Source of the DNA: Nonlabens marinus S1-08
GTDB taxonomy: Bacteria; Bacteroidota; Bacteroidia; Flavobacteriales; Flavobacteriaceae
DNA: 64,000 bases
NCBI RefSeq assembly: GCF_000831385.1
Contig: NZ_AP014548.1
Span: 1,541,779 to 1,605,778, forward strand
Direction: 5' to 3'
Every line of letters begins with the position of its first letter. Within the stretch, counting starts at the first letter, position 1. The notes below the pieces were generated by a model that was not told the origin of the DNA, did not search any database, and saw only the letters and a program-made list of their open reading frames with translations. A program made the translations under genes and the position numbers. Below are positions 1 to 8,486 of this stretch, one piece after another.

Positions 1-1
1 T

Positions 2-346
2 CCAGACGCTGCCGGATTCATTTTTGACGGCTTCCCAAGAACAGATGCTCAAGCTAAAGCTTTAGATGAACTGCTGGAAAGTATGAATACAGAAGTCAGC
101 GGAATGGTGGCACTTGAAGTGGATGATGAGGTTCTCGTACAACGTCTGTTGGAACGTGGGAAAAGCAGTGGACGTCCCGATGATGCTAATGAAGAAGTTA
201 TCCGTGATCGCATCAAAGTGTATTACGAGCAAACAGCGCCGCTGAAAAACTATTACCAGGCTCAAGATAAATACCATGGCGTAGATGGTGAAGGGTCGAT
301 TGACGAGATCACAGAACGCTTGAGTGCAGAGTTCGATAAGCTTTAG
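2..346 (+). CDS. adk: adenylate kinase, C-terminal part (gene starts before the window)
   Basis: The reading frame is open from base 2 and encodes the last ~114 residues of adenylate kinase, which converts ATP + AMP to 2 ADP in the cytoplasm. The motif GFIFDGFPRT at the window edge is the family's NMP-binding/DGFPR signature. After it come the CORE helices and RLLERGKSSGRPDDANEE, where the long LID with a zinc-type cysteine set is replaced by a short loop, as in short-type bacterial adenylate kinases. The 5' end is cut by the window boundary, so the start cannot be seen and an N-terminal fusion (hpt-adk fusions are known in this phylum) cannot be excluded. It lies 50 bp upstream of obgE on the same strand, an arrangement common in Flavobacteriia. 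Confidence 0.95.
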   Translation, partial: PDAAGFIFDGFPRTDAQAKALDELLESMNTEVSGMVALEVDDEVLVQRLLERGKSSGRPDDANEEVIRDRIKVYYEQTAPLKNYYQAQDKYHGVDGEGSIDEITERLSAEFDKL

Positions 347-396
347 AAGGATCTAAGAGGCTTAATTAAATTAATAGAGAACTAATAAGTAAAACC

Positions 397-1404
397 ATGA
401 CTGAAGGAAATTTTGTAGACTATACTAAGGTTCATATTGAATCCGGTCGTGGCGGTAAGGGGAGTACACACCTACACCGCGAAAAATATATTGACAAAGG
501 TGGTCCTGATGGGGGTGACGGTGGTCGTGGTGGTCATATCATCATAAAGGGGAATAAAAACCTCTGGACCTTGTATCACTTCAAATACCAGCGCCACTTT
601 AAAGCTGCACAAGGTGGTAACGGCGCAAAACAGCGCCGTACCGGTGAAGATGGTGATGATATATATCTAGAACTGCCCTTAGGAACGGTCATCAGAAATA
701 CGGAGACGGGTCAAATCATTCACGAAGTTTTAGAAGATGGTGATGAGTTCATCATTGCAGAAGGAGGAATGGGCGGTAAAGGAAACTGGCATTTCAAAAG
801 TTCGACTAGGCAAACGCCTAGATACGCACAACCTGGAACCGAAGGCGAGGCGCTAGAAGTTACTTTTGAGCTTAAAATACTAGCAGACGTAGGTCTGGTT
901 GGTTTTCCTAATGCGGGAAAATCCACATTATTGTCAGTGTTGACTGCTGCGAAACCTAAGATCGCTAACTACGAATTCACAACCCTAAAACCTAACCTAG
1001 GAATCGTAGAGTACCGCGATTTCCAAACTTTTGTTATAGCAGATATTCCTGGAATCATTGAAGGAGCTGCTGAAGGAAAGGGGATTGGTCACCGATTCCT
1101 ACGTCACATAGAGCGTAATTCAACACTGCTTTTCATGATACCAGCAGATGCTGACGATATCAATGAGCAGTATCAAATATTACTTCACGAGTTGCGTAAA
1201 TACAATCCTGAAATGTTAGATAAAGAGCGCTTTGTAGCGATATCTAAATCAGACATGCTGGATGAGGAACTCATGGGTGAGATCAAGGAACATTTGGACA
1301 ATGAAGGAGCTTTCGATGGCGCTCCTTATATGTTTATCAGTGCGATCACGCAACACAACATGCAACAGCTGAAAGATCGACTGTGGCAGATGTTGAATGA
1401 GTAA
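397..1404 (+). CDS. obgE: GTPase Obg/CgtA
   Basis: This encodes an Obg-family GTPase of 335 residues, which binds the 50S subunit and acts in ribosome assembly and stress control. Residues 1-160 form the glycine-rich Obg fold ([13 protein letters not shown] and [10 protein letters not shown] are visible). The G domain follows, with the P-loop GFPNAGKST at residues 169-177, the G3 motif DIPG near 217 and a G4-like SKSD near 283. It ends soon after the G domain without the extra C-terminal OCT domain found in some Firmicutes, which is usual for this phylum. No Shine-Dalgarno sequence precedes the ATG. It probably shares a transcript with adk. Confidence 0.97.
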   Translation: MTEGNFVDYTKVHIESGRGGKGSTHLHREKYIDKGGPDGGDGGRGGHIIIKGNKNLWTLYHFKYQRHFKAAQGGNGAKQRRTGEDGDDIYLELPLGTVIRNTETGQIIHEVLEDGDEFIIAEGGMGGKGNWHFKSSTRQTPRYAQPGTEGEALEVTFELKILADVGLVGFPNAGKSTLLSVLTAAKPKIANYEFTTLKPNLGIVEYRDFQTFVIADIPGIIEGAAEGKGIGHRFLRHIERNSTLLFMIPADADDINEQYQILLHELRKYNPEMLDKERFVAISKSDMLDEELMGEIKEHLDNEGAFDGAPYMFISAITQHNMQQLKDRLWQMLNE

Positions 1405-1420
1405 TACTCTTTGCTACGTA

Positions 1421-1864
1421 TCAAACCCCAAACTGCCTAAAATGGTGGTCCAAGTGTTTCCACTGTAAGATTCCCCATTGGTCTTTGGTAAAGTGACCAA
1501 AAACTGGATGTGGACGACGCTTCTCATTGTCCCGGTCGTACCACAATTCTTGCATCCATTGGTCTAACTTTTCTTTTTCACTAGAGAAATCATAATCATC
1601 TACCATTCTAAACGCCTTTGCAGTAGGGGCATTTTTTTGAAATGGCTTCGGGCTGTACATCATCTTTTTAAAAAAAACTTTGATTAGCCAATTGGGCTTA
1701 ATGCTAAACTTTTCTTTTTCTAAAGCAACTTGAAGTGGGTATTGACAATGCTTAAACATTTGTGCGGCATTCATCTTGCCCCATAGTGGTTCGTTCTCTG
1801 GCTGGATAGTTCGCAACCGACCTCTTAATTCATTATAGGTAGTTTCGTTAAAAAAGGATTCCAT
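1421..1864 (-). CDS. DUF1569 family protein (DinB-like fold)
   Basis: A 147-residue soluble protein that looks like a DUF1569 family member. The family hallmarks are the early segment WGKMNAAQMFKHCQYPL, with a histidine suitable for metal binding, and the C-terminal WKHLDHHFRQFGV, which supplies more histidines; together they resemble the metal-binding helices of DinB/YfiT four-helix proteins. No signal peptide or membrane segment is seen. The gene converges on obgE with a 16-bp gap, and its start is 14 bp downstream of the NamZ-like gene's stop, so the two may be co-transcribed on the minus strand. The biochemical role is unknown. Confidence 0.8.
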   Translation of the reverse strand: MESFFNETTYNELRGRLRTIQPENEPLWGKMNAAQMFKHCQYPLQVALEKEKFSIKPNWLIKVFFKKMMYSPKPFQKNAPTAKAFRMVDDYDFSSEKEKLDQWMQELWYDRDNEKRRPHPVFGHFTKDQWGILQWKHLDHHFRQFGV

Positions 1865-1878
1865 AACACCGCTATTAA

Positions 1879-3168
1879 TTATTCATATAATAGATAAGCC
1901 TGTCTCATCTGGTCATAGGCTTTCAAGTCTGATTCCCAAGTCGCAGCAATTGCTTCAGCACTCATTGCTTTTTCGATTTGAGCTTGCAGCTTTTCTGTTC
2001 CTGCCAGGTTAGTAAAAAAGGAGTTGAAGAAGCTTTCTTTGTAGGGCGCTTTCGCGAAAGCGTCTACAACAAATTCCAACTGCAACTTATTTAATCGTGG
2101 GTATTCCCTCAAGTCCACACCAAAACATTTCTTGCCGTTAAAAGGCGGTCGTTTAGCTCCTGCGTTTGGAGTAGGTGTAAAGGAGAAGTTTCTGTACTTA
2201 GCTAGGGAAGGAGAGCCATACACTTGAAATTGCATGTCAGTACCTCGACCTACACTCACGTCAGTTCCTTCAAAAAAGCAAAGGCTGGGATATAAATTGA
2301 TGGACTGTGCATTGGGTAGATTAGGTGATGGGGGAATAGGCAAATGATAAGGAGTCGCATGGGTGTAATGTTGATTTTTGAATACCTTGATACTCGCTTG
2401 TTTGCCATAAGGTAACCACTTCTCGCCATTGATCATTTGAGCATATTCACCTATGGTCATCCCGTGTACCACCGGTACAGGATGCATGCCTACAAAACTT
2501 TTGTGTTGTGAATCCAGGATAGGCCCGTCGATATAGTGTCCATTAGGATTTGGGCGATCTAGGATGTAAACTGTTTTATTGCTATCAGCCGCGGCTTCCA
2601 TCACATAATGAAGCGTCGATATGTAGGTGTAAAATCGGGCGCCTACATCTTGAATATCAAATAAGATGATGTCTACATCAGCTAATTGAGCTTTGGTTGG
2701 TTTTTTATTGCTGCCGTATAAAGAGATGATAGGCAAACCGCTACGTTTGTCTATGCCATCTTCTACCACTGCACCAGCATCTGCCTCGCCTCTAAATCCA
2801 TGCTCAGGAGCAAATACTTTTTTGACATCAACCCCTAGGGAGATCAAGGTGTCTACTAGGTGTACGTATTTAATTTTTTCTGCTTGATCCCAGGTGCGTC
2901 GCTCTGCTTTAGTCAGCGTGTTCACAACACTGGTTTGATTGCCTACAACTGCCACTCGCTTTCCTTTTAACTGGCCTACCCAACTACCTATCTGATCTGC
3001 AGCGGTGACGGGCTCATTGTCTAAGGGCAGTATGTTTCTCGTACTGTCCAGATCTACCGCGCTAGGAAGTTCTACACCATTTTTGGTAGTAGTTTTGCTC
3101 TTTTGACCGATGCTCCCATTGCAGGAAGTCATTACTAAAGCCATAAGGATTATGGTATATTTGAACAT
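1879..3168 (-). CDS. exo-beta-N-acetylmuramidase NamZ family lipoprotein (DUF1343)
   Basis: A DUF1343/NamZ family protein of 429 residues. Characterised members remove terminal N-acetylmuramic acid from peptidoglycan fragments. The ATG at 3168 gives a compact lipoprotein signal peptide, MFKYTIILMALVMTSC, with the lipobox cysteine at 16; an in-frame ATG at 3201 would add 11 residues and overlap the divergent gene, so it is less likely. The core includes GNQTSV, APEHGFRGEADAG, ILFDIQDVGARFYTYI and the segment FEGTDVSVGRGTD, all typical of the family. One exact copy of the 16-bp palindrome (2047-2062) lies in the C-terminal part and encodes AFAKA. Probably located in the periplasm or anchored to the outer membrane. 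Confidence 0.85.
   Translation of the reverse strand: MFKYTIILMALVMTSCNGSIGQKSKTTTKNGVELPSAVDLDSTRNILPLDNEPVTAADQIGSWVGQLKGKRVAVVGNQTSVVNTLTKAERRTWDQAEKIKYVHLVDTLISLGVDVKKVFAPEHGFRGEADAGAVVEDGIDKRSGLPIISLYGSNKKPTKAQLADVDIILFDIQDVGARFYTYISTLHYVMEAAADSNKTVYILDRPNPNGHYIDGPILDSQHKSFVGMHPVPVVHGMTIGEYAQMINGEKWLPYGKQASIKVFKNQHYTHATPYHLPIPPSPNLPNAQSINLYPSLCFFEGTDVSVGRGTDMQFQVYGSPSLAKYRNFSFTPTPNAGAKRPPFNGKKCFGVDLREYPRLNKLQLEFVVDAFAKAPYKESFFNSFFTNLAGTEKLQAQIEKAMSAEAIAATWESDLKAYDQMRQAYLLYE
2047..2062. repeat. 16-bp palindrome, copy 1 (in NamZ-like CDS)
   Basis: Exact CGCTTTCGCGAAAGCG. Read on the minus strand within the NamZ-like gene as AFAKA (context DAFAKAPYK). Confidence 0.95.
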
Positions 3169-3181
3169 AGAAGAATAAGGA

Positions 3182-4414
3182 TTGAATCTAGAGTATTTCA
3201 TAGCGCAGCGCGTACAAAATAGTACGGCCTATAAAAATAGCGTAAGCGCACCGATTATAAAAATTGCTACTGCTGCAATTGCAATAGGCATGATCGTCAT
3301 GATCATTGCGGTTGCAACAGGTGTTGGCCTTCAAAAAAAGATTAGAGAAAAGGTCAGTGCTTTCAATGGTGATGTGACTATTTCGCTGTTTGATCGCAAT
3401 AACTCCATCACGACTGTGCGACCTATTTCCAAACAACAAGAGTTCTATCCTGATTTCAAATCAGTTCCAGAAGTGACTCATGTGCAAGCCGTAGCGACAA
3501 AAGGCGCCATGATACGTACCGAAACTGATTTTGAAGGGGTTATTCTTAAAGGTGTAGGAACCGATTACCGCTGGGAAAGTTTTGAGGACTTTTTGATCGA
3601 TGGCAAGTTGCCTGATGTTTCACAAGAGACTACTTCTAAAGACATCTTAATCTCAGACGATATTTCTCGCAGGTTGGGATTGAAAGTAGGTGATAAGGCG
3701 CCTACTTATTTCATGAAAGAAAATGAAGAGCCCTTAGGACGCTCTTTTACAGTAGTCGGCATTTATGACAGCGGTCTAGAAGAATATGATACTAAATTCA
3801 TCCTAGGTGACATACGCAACATTCAAAAAATCAATAAGTGGGAAGATGACGAGGTTGGTAAGTTTGAAGTTTTTATTACTGACTTTAATCAAATTGATGA
3901 AATAGGAAAAGATATATTTCTGAATGTTCCACAGACGCTGGATGCGCAAAGTATCAAGGATCAATATCCCACGATATTTCAATGGTTGGCATTGCTGGAC
4001 GGGAATATCTATGGAATTATTGGCGTCATTTTGATCGTTGGGATCATCAACATGATAACGGCATTGCTGGTTTTGATTTTAGATAGAACAAATATGATAG
4101 GCGTACTCAAATCTTTAGGCGCTACAGACTGGACGGTTCGCAAAGTATTTCTATACAATGCGATGAGTCTGATTTTGAAAGGTTTGATTTGGGGTAATTT
4201 GATAGGTCTAGGATTGGTCGCGCTTCAATACTTCTTTGCTCCGCTCACCTTGGATCCTGCTACCTATTATGTGAGCATGGCACCAGTATATATATCATGG
4301 TGGCACATACTTGCACTTAATCTAGGAACATTCACCATCTGTTTATTTGTGTTGATCATTCCCACATACATTGTTAGCCGTATTTCTCCAGTGAAGGCGA
4401 TGCGTTTTGAATAA
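3182..4414 (+). CDS. LolC/LolE-type ABC transporter permease (MacB core + FtsX domain)
   Basis: A 410-residue inner-membrane permease. It has an N-terminal transmembrane helix (~23-45), a large periplasmic MacB-like domain (~50-260) and three C-terminal helices with the FtsX-domain signature LILDRTNMIGVLKSLGATDW. This layout fits LolC/LolE-like lipoprotein-sorting permeases, although no LolD ATPase is adjacent. The start must be TTG at 3182: an in-frame TAA lies at 3176-3178, and the conserved N-terminal motif LEYFIAQR begins right after. The next ATG would remove the first membrane helix. Only 13 bp separate it from the divergent NamZ-like gene, so the two promoters must lie within the opposing coding regions or overlap. 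Confidence 0.88.
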   Translation: MNLEYFIAQRVQNSTAYKNSVSAPIIKIATAAIAIGMIVMIIAVATGVGLQKKIREKVSAFNGDVTISLFDRNNSITTVRPISKQQEFYPDFKSVPEVTHVQAVATKGAMIRTETDFEGVILKGVGTDYRWESFEDFLIDGKLPDVSQETTSKDILISDDISRRLGLKVGDKAPTYFMKENEEPLGRSFTVVGIYDSGLEEYDTKFILGDIRNIQKINKWEDDEVGKFEVFITDFNQIDEIGKDIFLNVPQTLDAQSIKDQYPTIFQWLALLDGNIYGIIGVILIVGIINMITALLVLILDRTNMIGVLKSLGATDWTVRKVFLYNAMSLILKGLIWGNLIGLGLVALQYFFAPLTLDPATYYVSMAPVYISWWHILALNLGTFTICLFVLIIPTYIVSRISPVKAMRFE

Positions 4415-4441
4415 TTTGTAGCAAGTACGCTGAAGTTTACA

Positions 4442-4456
4442 TTGAGCCTGTCGAAA
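4442..4456. repeat. TTGAGCCTGTCGAAA intergenic repeat remnant
   Basis: This short sequence in the gap after the permease gene matches a motif (complement of TTTCGACAGGCTCAA) that recurs between genes in many flavobacterial genomes. Only one copy is seen in this window, so its identity rests on memory of the motif. Confidence 0.4.
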
Positions 4457-4534
4457 TGCGAAAGCGTAATCACCCACAATTCCTATTAAAGAAAATAGCT
4501 ATAGCAATACCTTAAAAAGCTCTCTGCAAAATCC

Positions 4535-4542
4535 TAAATTTG
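4535..4542 (+). promoter_or_regulatory. Bacteroidota -7 promoter element TAAATTTG
   Basis: The sequence matches the flavobacterial TAnnTTTG consensus and lies 17 bp before the start codon of the cystathionine beta-synthase-like gene, implying a very short leader. No clear TTG -33 element is seen at the expected spacing. Confidence 0.5.
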
Positions 4543-4559
4543 CAGCGCAAAATAAGATC

Positions 4560-5549
4560 ATGGATTACGCAGAAAATATATTAGGGACCATTGGAAATAC
4601 ACCAATGGTGAAGATGAACAAGCTGGTAGAAGATTTACCTTGCTTGGTACTGGCTAAATACGAGACGTTCAATCCAGGCAATAGCGTTAAAGACCGCATG
4701 GGACTGATGATGATCGAGGATGCAGAGGCAGATGGTCGATTAAAACCTGGTGGAACCATTATAGAAGGAACCAGTGGAAACACGGGAATGGGACTTGCTC
4801 TAGCTGCGATTATTAAAGGCTATAAATTGATCTGTGTTTTAAGTGACAAACAGTCTAAGGAAAAAATGGACATTCTACGTGCTGTAGGTGCTGAAGTTCA
4901 CGTATGCCCAACAGATGTAGCTCCAGACGATCCACAATCCTATTATTCAACCAGTAAACGATTGAGCGAGGAAATACCTAACTCTTGGTATGTCAATCAA
5001 TATGATAATCCTTCCAATTGTAAAGCGCATTACATGAGTACTGGTCCAGAAATCTGGGAACAGACAGACGGTAAAGTGACTCATTTTGTGGTAGGTGTTG
5101 GCACTGGTGGTACCATATCTGGTGTTGGGACCTATCTAAAAGGTAAAAACCCTAATATCAAAATTTGGGGAATTGATACGTATGGATCTGTCTTCAAAAA
5201 ATATCACGAGACTGGCGAGTTTGATGAGAAAGAGATATATGCATACGTGACTGAAGGAATCGGTGAAGATATTCTACCTCTTAATGTACGTTTTGAAGTG
5301 ATCGACGGCTTTACTAAAGTAACCGATAAAGATGCTGCAATTTACACTCGCAGGTTAGCTAAAGAAGAGGGGATGTTCCTAGGTAATAGTGCTGGAGCAG
5401 CTATTAAAGGTCTGTTGCAAATCCATGAGGAAGTTGGGTTTACTAAAGATGACGTTGTAGTAATACTCTACCACGATCACGGCAGTCGTTACGTTGGGAA
5501 ATTTTTCAACGATGAATGGATGGCTCAAAAAGGTTGGTTGGAAGAGTAG
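4560..5549 (+). CDS. PLP-dependent cystathionine beta-synthase / cysteine synthase family enzyme
   Basis: A 329-residue fold-type II PLP enzyme of the cysteine synthase/cystathionine beta-synthase family, acting on serine or O-acetylserine with a sulfur nucleophile. K44 in NSVKDR is the Schiff-base lysine, TSGNTG binds the substrate carboxylate, and the glycine-rich GVGTGGTISG binds the PLP phosphate. The segment EGIGEDILP resembles cystathionine beta-synthase more than CysK. There is no C-terminal CBS-domain pair, so the SAM-regulatory module of eukaryotic enzymes is absent. It is monocistronic, with its own predicted promoter. The exact substrate cannot be decided from sequence alone. Confidence 0.88.
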   Translation: MDYAENILGTIGNTPMVKMNKLVEDLPCLVLAKYETFNPGNSVKDRMGLMMIEDAEADGRLKPGGTIIEGTSGNTGMGLALAAIIKGYKLICVLSDKQSKEKMDILRAVGAEVHVCPTDVAPDDPQSYYSTSKRLSEEIPNSWYVNQYDNPSNCKAHYMSTGPEIWEQTDGKVTHFVVGVGTGGTISGVGTYLKGKNPNIKIWGIDTYGSVFKKYHETGEFDEKEIYAYVTEGIGEDILPLNVRFEVIDGFTKVTDKDAAIYTRRLAKEEGMFLGNSAGAAIKGLLQIHEEVGFTKDDVVVILYHDHGSRYVGKFFNDEWMAQKGWLEE

Positions 5550-5853
5550 ATTTTTTACGATTTAGGGTAGAAATTACAATCAATGGACCTTTATATCTAT
5601 TGAGCGTTTAGTTAATGCCTTTAAGTAATTATGCTGGGCTTTATTTGCCAGAAGTGGTTCATTTTATAAAGCGGCACAGATTTAAAAGCTAAGTTGGGCT
5701 TCTTAAGTTTTCGTCTAGTGAACCTTTTGAACAGGCGTTAAGCTAGTGTTTTATATCTTAATAATTTTGTGATTTTTTCCAATTGTAGCTCCTTAATTTG
5801 AAATACTTTTCTTCCATGAATTGCGGATCACTTCACTCGCAAAACACTCACTA
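5550..5853. other. gene-free interval of 304 bp
   Basis: No convincing gene, RNA or terminator was found here. The sequence is AT-rich. A weak TTAATTTG near 5795 resembles but does not match the TAnnTTTG promoter element. Confidence 0.5.
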
Positions 5854-7128
5854 ATGACGGAAGATTTTCTCCATTACCTCTGGAAATTTAAAAAACTGAG
5901 TGGGCAAGAGTTGCGCTCTACAAATGGAGAGTCGATTATCATAAAGTCTCTAGGTCAACACAACTACCATTCAGGACCAGATTTTTTTAATTGTCGTCTG
6001 GAAATTGCCGGTCAATTGTGGGCAGGAAATGTTGAAATGCATTTGCGAGCCAGTGATTGGTACCGTCATGGTCATGATGATGATCCAGCTTATGACAATG
6101 TGATTTTACATGTGGTGTGGAAACACGATGCAGAAATCACGAGACGTAGTGAGGTCGACATCCCAGTATTAGAAGTTGCGGGATACGTTCCAGACAGCTT
6201 GGTTCTTGCTTACACGCGTTTGTTTGCCTATAAAAACAACCAATTTATTAATTGCGAAAAAATGATAGATCAAGTAGATTCTTTCATCGTAAATAGTTGG
6301 TTGGAAAAAATGTACTTGCAGCGTCTGGAACAGCGATATGAAAGAATCCAGCTAAGTTTGGGAAAAAATAATAACGACTGGGAAGCTACTTTTTTTCAAA
6401 TGCTGGCCCGTAGTTTTGGGACTAAGATAAATGCCGATGCGTTTGAACAGTTGGCGACAAGTATAGATCAGTCCGTTGTTCGCAAACTAGCAAGTGATGC
6501 ATTTCAGTTGGAGGCCGTGTTATTTGGTCAGTCAGGCCTGTTGGACAAGGAATTTGAAGACCGTTATTTTCATTTGCTTGTTAATGAGTTCGCTTTCGCG
6601 AAAGCGAAGTACCAATTAACACCTATTCACACCAGTTTGAAATTGTTCAGGTTGCGACCGGCCAATTATCCCACCGTACGATTATCACAACTAGCTATGC
6701 TTTACCACCAAAATCCATTGCTTTTTGCTGAAATTTTGCTTGCCCAAACTAAAACGGAAATAAAAACATTGTTTCAGGTAAAGGCAGCCACCTACTGGAA
6801 TGATCACCACCTGTTTGATAAAGCGACAGAGAGCAAGGAGAAAGTAATCACAAACGATTTTATAGATTTAGTGATAATTAATTGTGTTGTCCCTATGAAA
6901 TTTGCGTACGCAAAATACCATGGAAAGGAAAATCTGGAAGAACTACTATCCTTAATGAGAGAACTCAAAGCAGAAAAAAACACCATTACTGCAGGTTTCA
7001 ACAAATTGATTGCTATTGAAAACGCCTTAGAGACTCAGGCAGTTCTACAACTGAAACCTAATTACTGCGATCAAAATGTTTGCTTAAATTGTGATATAGG
7101 CATCCAGTTGATGCGCGCAGATTCTTAA
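5854..7128 (+). CDS. DUF2851 family protein
   Basis: A 424-residue member of DUF2851, a Bacteroidota-typical cytoplasmic family of unknown function. The start at the ATG at 5854 gives MTEDFLHYLWKFKKL, the usual family N-terminus; a TTG at 5821 would only add 11 residues. Recognisable family segments are HNYHSGPDFFNCRLEI, WAGNVEMHLRASDWYRH and DNVILHVVWKHD in the first 130 residues. Near the end a cysteine cluster CDQNVCLNCDIG could bind a metal. An exact palindrome copy (6591-6606) encodes AFAKA in the second half (context EFAFAKAKYQ). The next gene begins 34 bp downstream with its own promoter-like element. Confidence 0.82.
   Translation: MTEDFLHYLWKFKKLSGQELRSTNGESIIIKSLGQHNYHSGPDFFNCRLEIAGQLWAGNVEMHLRASDWYRHGHDDDPAYDNVILHVVWKHDAEITRRSEVDIPVLEVAGYVPDSLVLAYTRLFAYKNNQFINCEKMIDQVDSFIVNSWLEKMYLQRLEQRYERIQLSLGKNNNDWEATFFQMLARSFGTKINADAFEQLATSIDQSVVRKLASDAFQLEAVLFGQSGLLDKEFEDRYFHLLVNEFAFAKAKYQLTPIHTSLKLFRLRPANYPTVRLSQLAMLYHQNPLLFAEILLAQTKTEIKTLFQVKAATYWNDHHLFDKATESKEKVITNDFIDLVIINCVVPMKFAYAKYHGKENLEELLSLMRELKAEKNTITAGFNKLIAIENALETQAVLQLKPNYCDQNVCLNCDIGIQLMRADS
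6591..6606. repeat. 16-bp palindrome, copy 2 (in DUF2851 CDS)
   Basis: Exact copy, extended to 20 bp with TT/AA flanks; read in frame as AFAKA. Confidence 0.95.
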
Positions 7129-7150
7129 CCGTCCATCGCCTAAACTTGCT

Positions 7151-7158
7151 TAAATTTG
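7151..7158 (+). promoter_or_regulatory. -7 promoter element TAAATTTG before PspC-domain gene
   Basis: Perfect TAnnTTTG match only 4 bp before the ATG at 7163. If used, the message would be nearly leaderless, so an upstream start site is also possible. Confidence 0.4.
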
Positions 7159-7162
7159 AAAC

Positions 7163-7390
7163 ATGGGTTTAGTAACTGAACTGAGACACTACTTAGAGAA
7201 ATACGGTTTTTATGTATCAACACGTATGGCAGACCGTCTGGGAATGCGAGCCCGTAACGTGCGTATTACGTTTATCTATTTTACGTTTGCCACTTTAGGT
7301 GCTGGATTTGCCATATATCTGATAATGGCGTTTTGGTTGCGCATCAAGGATCTTGTCTATGTCAAACGAAGTTCTGTTTTTGATTTATAA
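7163..7390 (+). CDS. PspC-domain small membrane protein
   Basis: A 75-residue protein consisting of little more than a PspC domain. An N-terminal amphipathic part containing ADRLGMRARNVRITFIYFTF leads into a single transmembrane helix with the motif AIYLIMAFWLRIKD. Stand-alone PspC stubs like this are frequent in Bacteroidota, where they lack the rest of the phage-shock operon. It is followed 9 bp later by the potassium channel gene, so the two are probably co-expressed. Its function here is not known; a membrane-stress role would be an inference from the domain alone. Confidence 0.8.
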   Translation: MGLVTELRHYLEKYGFYVSTRMADRLGMRARNVRITFIYFTFATLGAGFAIYLIMAFWLRIKDLVYVKRSSVFDL

Positions 7391-7399
7391 CTAATACGT

Positions 7400-8401
7400 A
7401 TGCGTAACAAGATACCCATTGCTGTCGGAATGCTGACATCAGTTCTAATTATAGGTTGTATAGGCTATAAATACCTATTAGACGTGTCTTGGATTGATGC
7501 GCTGTATATGACAGTAATTACTATTACCACAGTTGGATATCGAGAGATGGGAGATCCTAGTCCAGAGGCAAAGATGTTTACTATATTCATCATTTTGACC
7601 AGCGTTGTGATTGTGGGGTATTCGGTATCGGTCATCTCTGAATTCTTATTAGCTAGAAACTCTAGAATGGCGCGTCGAGAGCGTGAAAAGAAAAAATACT
7701 TGAAATCTATGGAAAATCACATTATCGTCTGCGGCTATGGTCGTAATGGAAAGCAAGCCGTTGCAAAACTGCAAGATTACAAGCGCGACTTTGTAATAGT
7801 AGAAAAAAACCAACAAGTCATTGACGATTGCCATATTGAAAACAAGCATTTTATAAGAGGGAATGCAAATGAAGATGAGGTGCTTCATATGGCTGAAATT
7901 GAAAAAGCGAGTGTGCTTATTGCTGCCTTGCCAGATGATGCTGATAATTTGTTTATCGTGCTCAGCGCAAGACAGCTTAACAAAAACCTGAAGATAATTT
8001 CACGAGCAAGTGAAGAAACCAGTTATAAAAAATTGAAGCTTGCGGGAGCGAATAATGTCATTTTACCAGATCAGATAGGAGGGCAGCACATGGCCTCCTT
8101 GATCGTTAGTCCAGATCTTATTGAGTTTTGGGATAATTTAAGTTATGGCGGTGATGATGGGGTAAATCTAGAGCAAGTTTCTTTTGAGCAAATGTTTGAT
8201 CATAACAATACCTGTACGATCCTGGACTTGAACTTAAGGCAGAAAACAGGTTGTAACATCATAGGTTACAAATCTCCTGATGGAGAATATATAGTTAACC
8301 CAAGTCCTGACACGGCTATCAGTCCAGGCTCTAAGATTATTGTGGTAGGGAACGCAAAGCAGATTGCACAACTACAAAAATCTTACAGAATCCTAGAATA
8401 G
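7400..8401 (+). CDS. potassium channel with RCK (TrkA-N/TrkA-C) domains
   Basis: A 333-residue two-helix potassium channel of the MthK/KCh type. Helix M1 lies at ~8-28, followed by a pore loop with T44-V45-G46-Y47-R48-E49, and M2 at ~60-85. A Rossmann RCK (TrkA-N) domain follows, starting at HIIVCGYGRNGKQA, then a C-terminal TrkA-C domain. In the selectivity filter the glycine after GY is replaced by arginine (GYRE rather than GYGD), a variation that may be common in bacterial homologues but could affect conductance. It is probably transcribed with the PspC-domain gene. The RCK part suggests gating by nucleotides or ions. Confidence 0.9.
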   Translation: MRNKIPIAVGMLTSVLIIGCIGYKYLLDVSWIDALYMTVITITTVGYREMGDPSPEAKMFTIFIILTSVVIVGYSVSVISEFLLARNSRMARREREKKKYLKSMENHIIVCGYGRNGKQAVAKLQDYKRDFVIVEKNQQVIDDCHIENKHFIRGNANEDEVLHMAEIEKASVLIAALPDDADNLFIVLSARQLNKNLKIISRASEETSYKKLKLAGANNVILPDQIGGQHMASLIVSPDLIEFWDNLSYGGDDGVNLEQVSFEQMFDHNNTCTILDLNLRQKTGCNIIGYKSPDGEYIVNPSPDTAISPGSKIIVVGNAKQIAQLQKSYRILE

Positions 8402-8486
8402 TCGCTTTACAATTTCTTAACAAAACTTTTAAAAGGCAAGATTTTTGTGCATCTTGCTGGCTTAATCAAAAATCACTTTTTAATTG

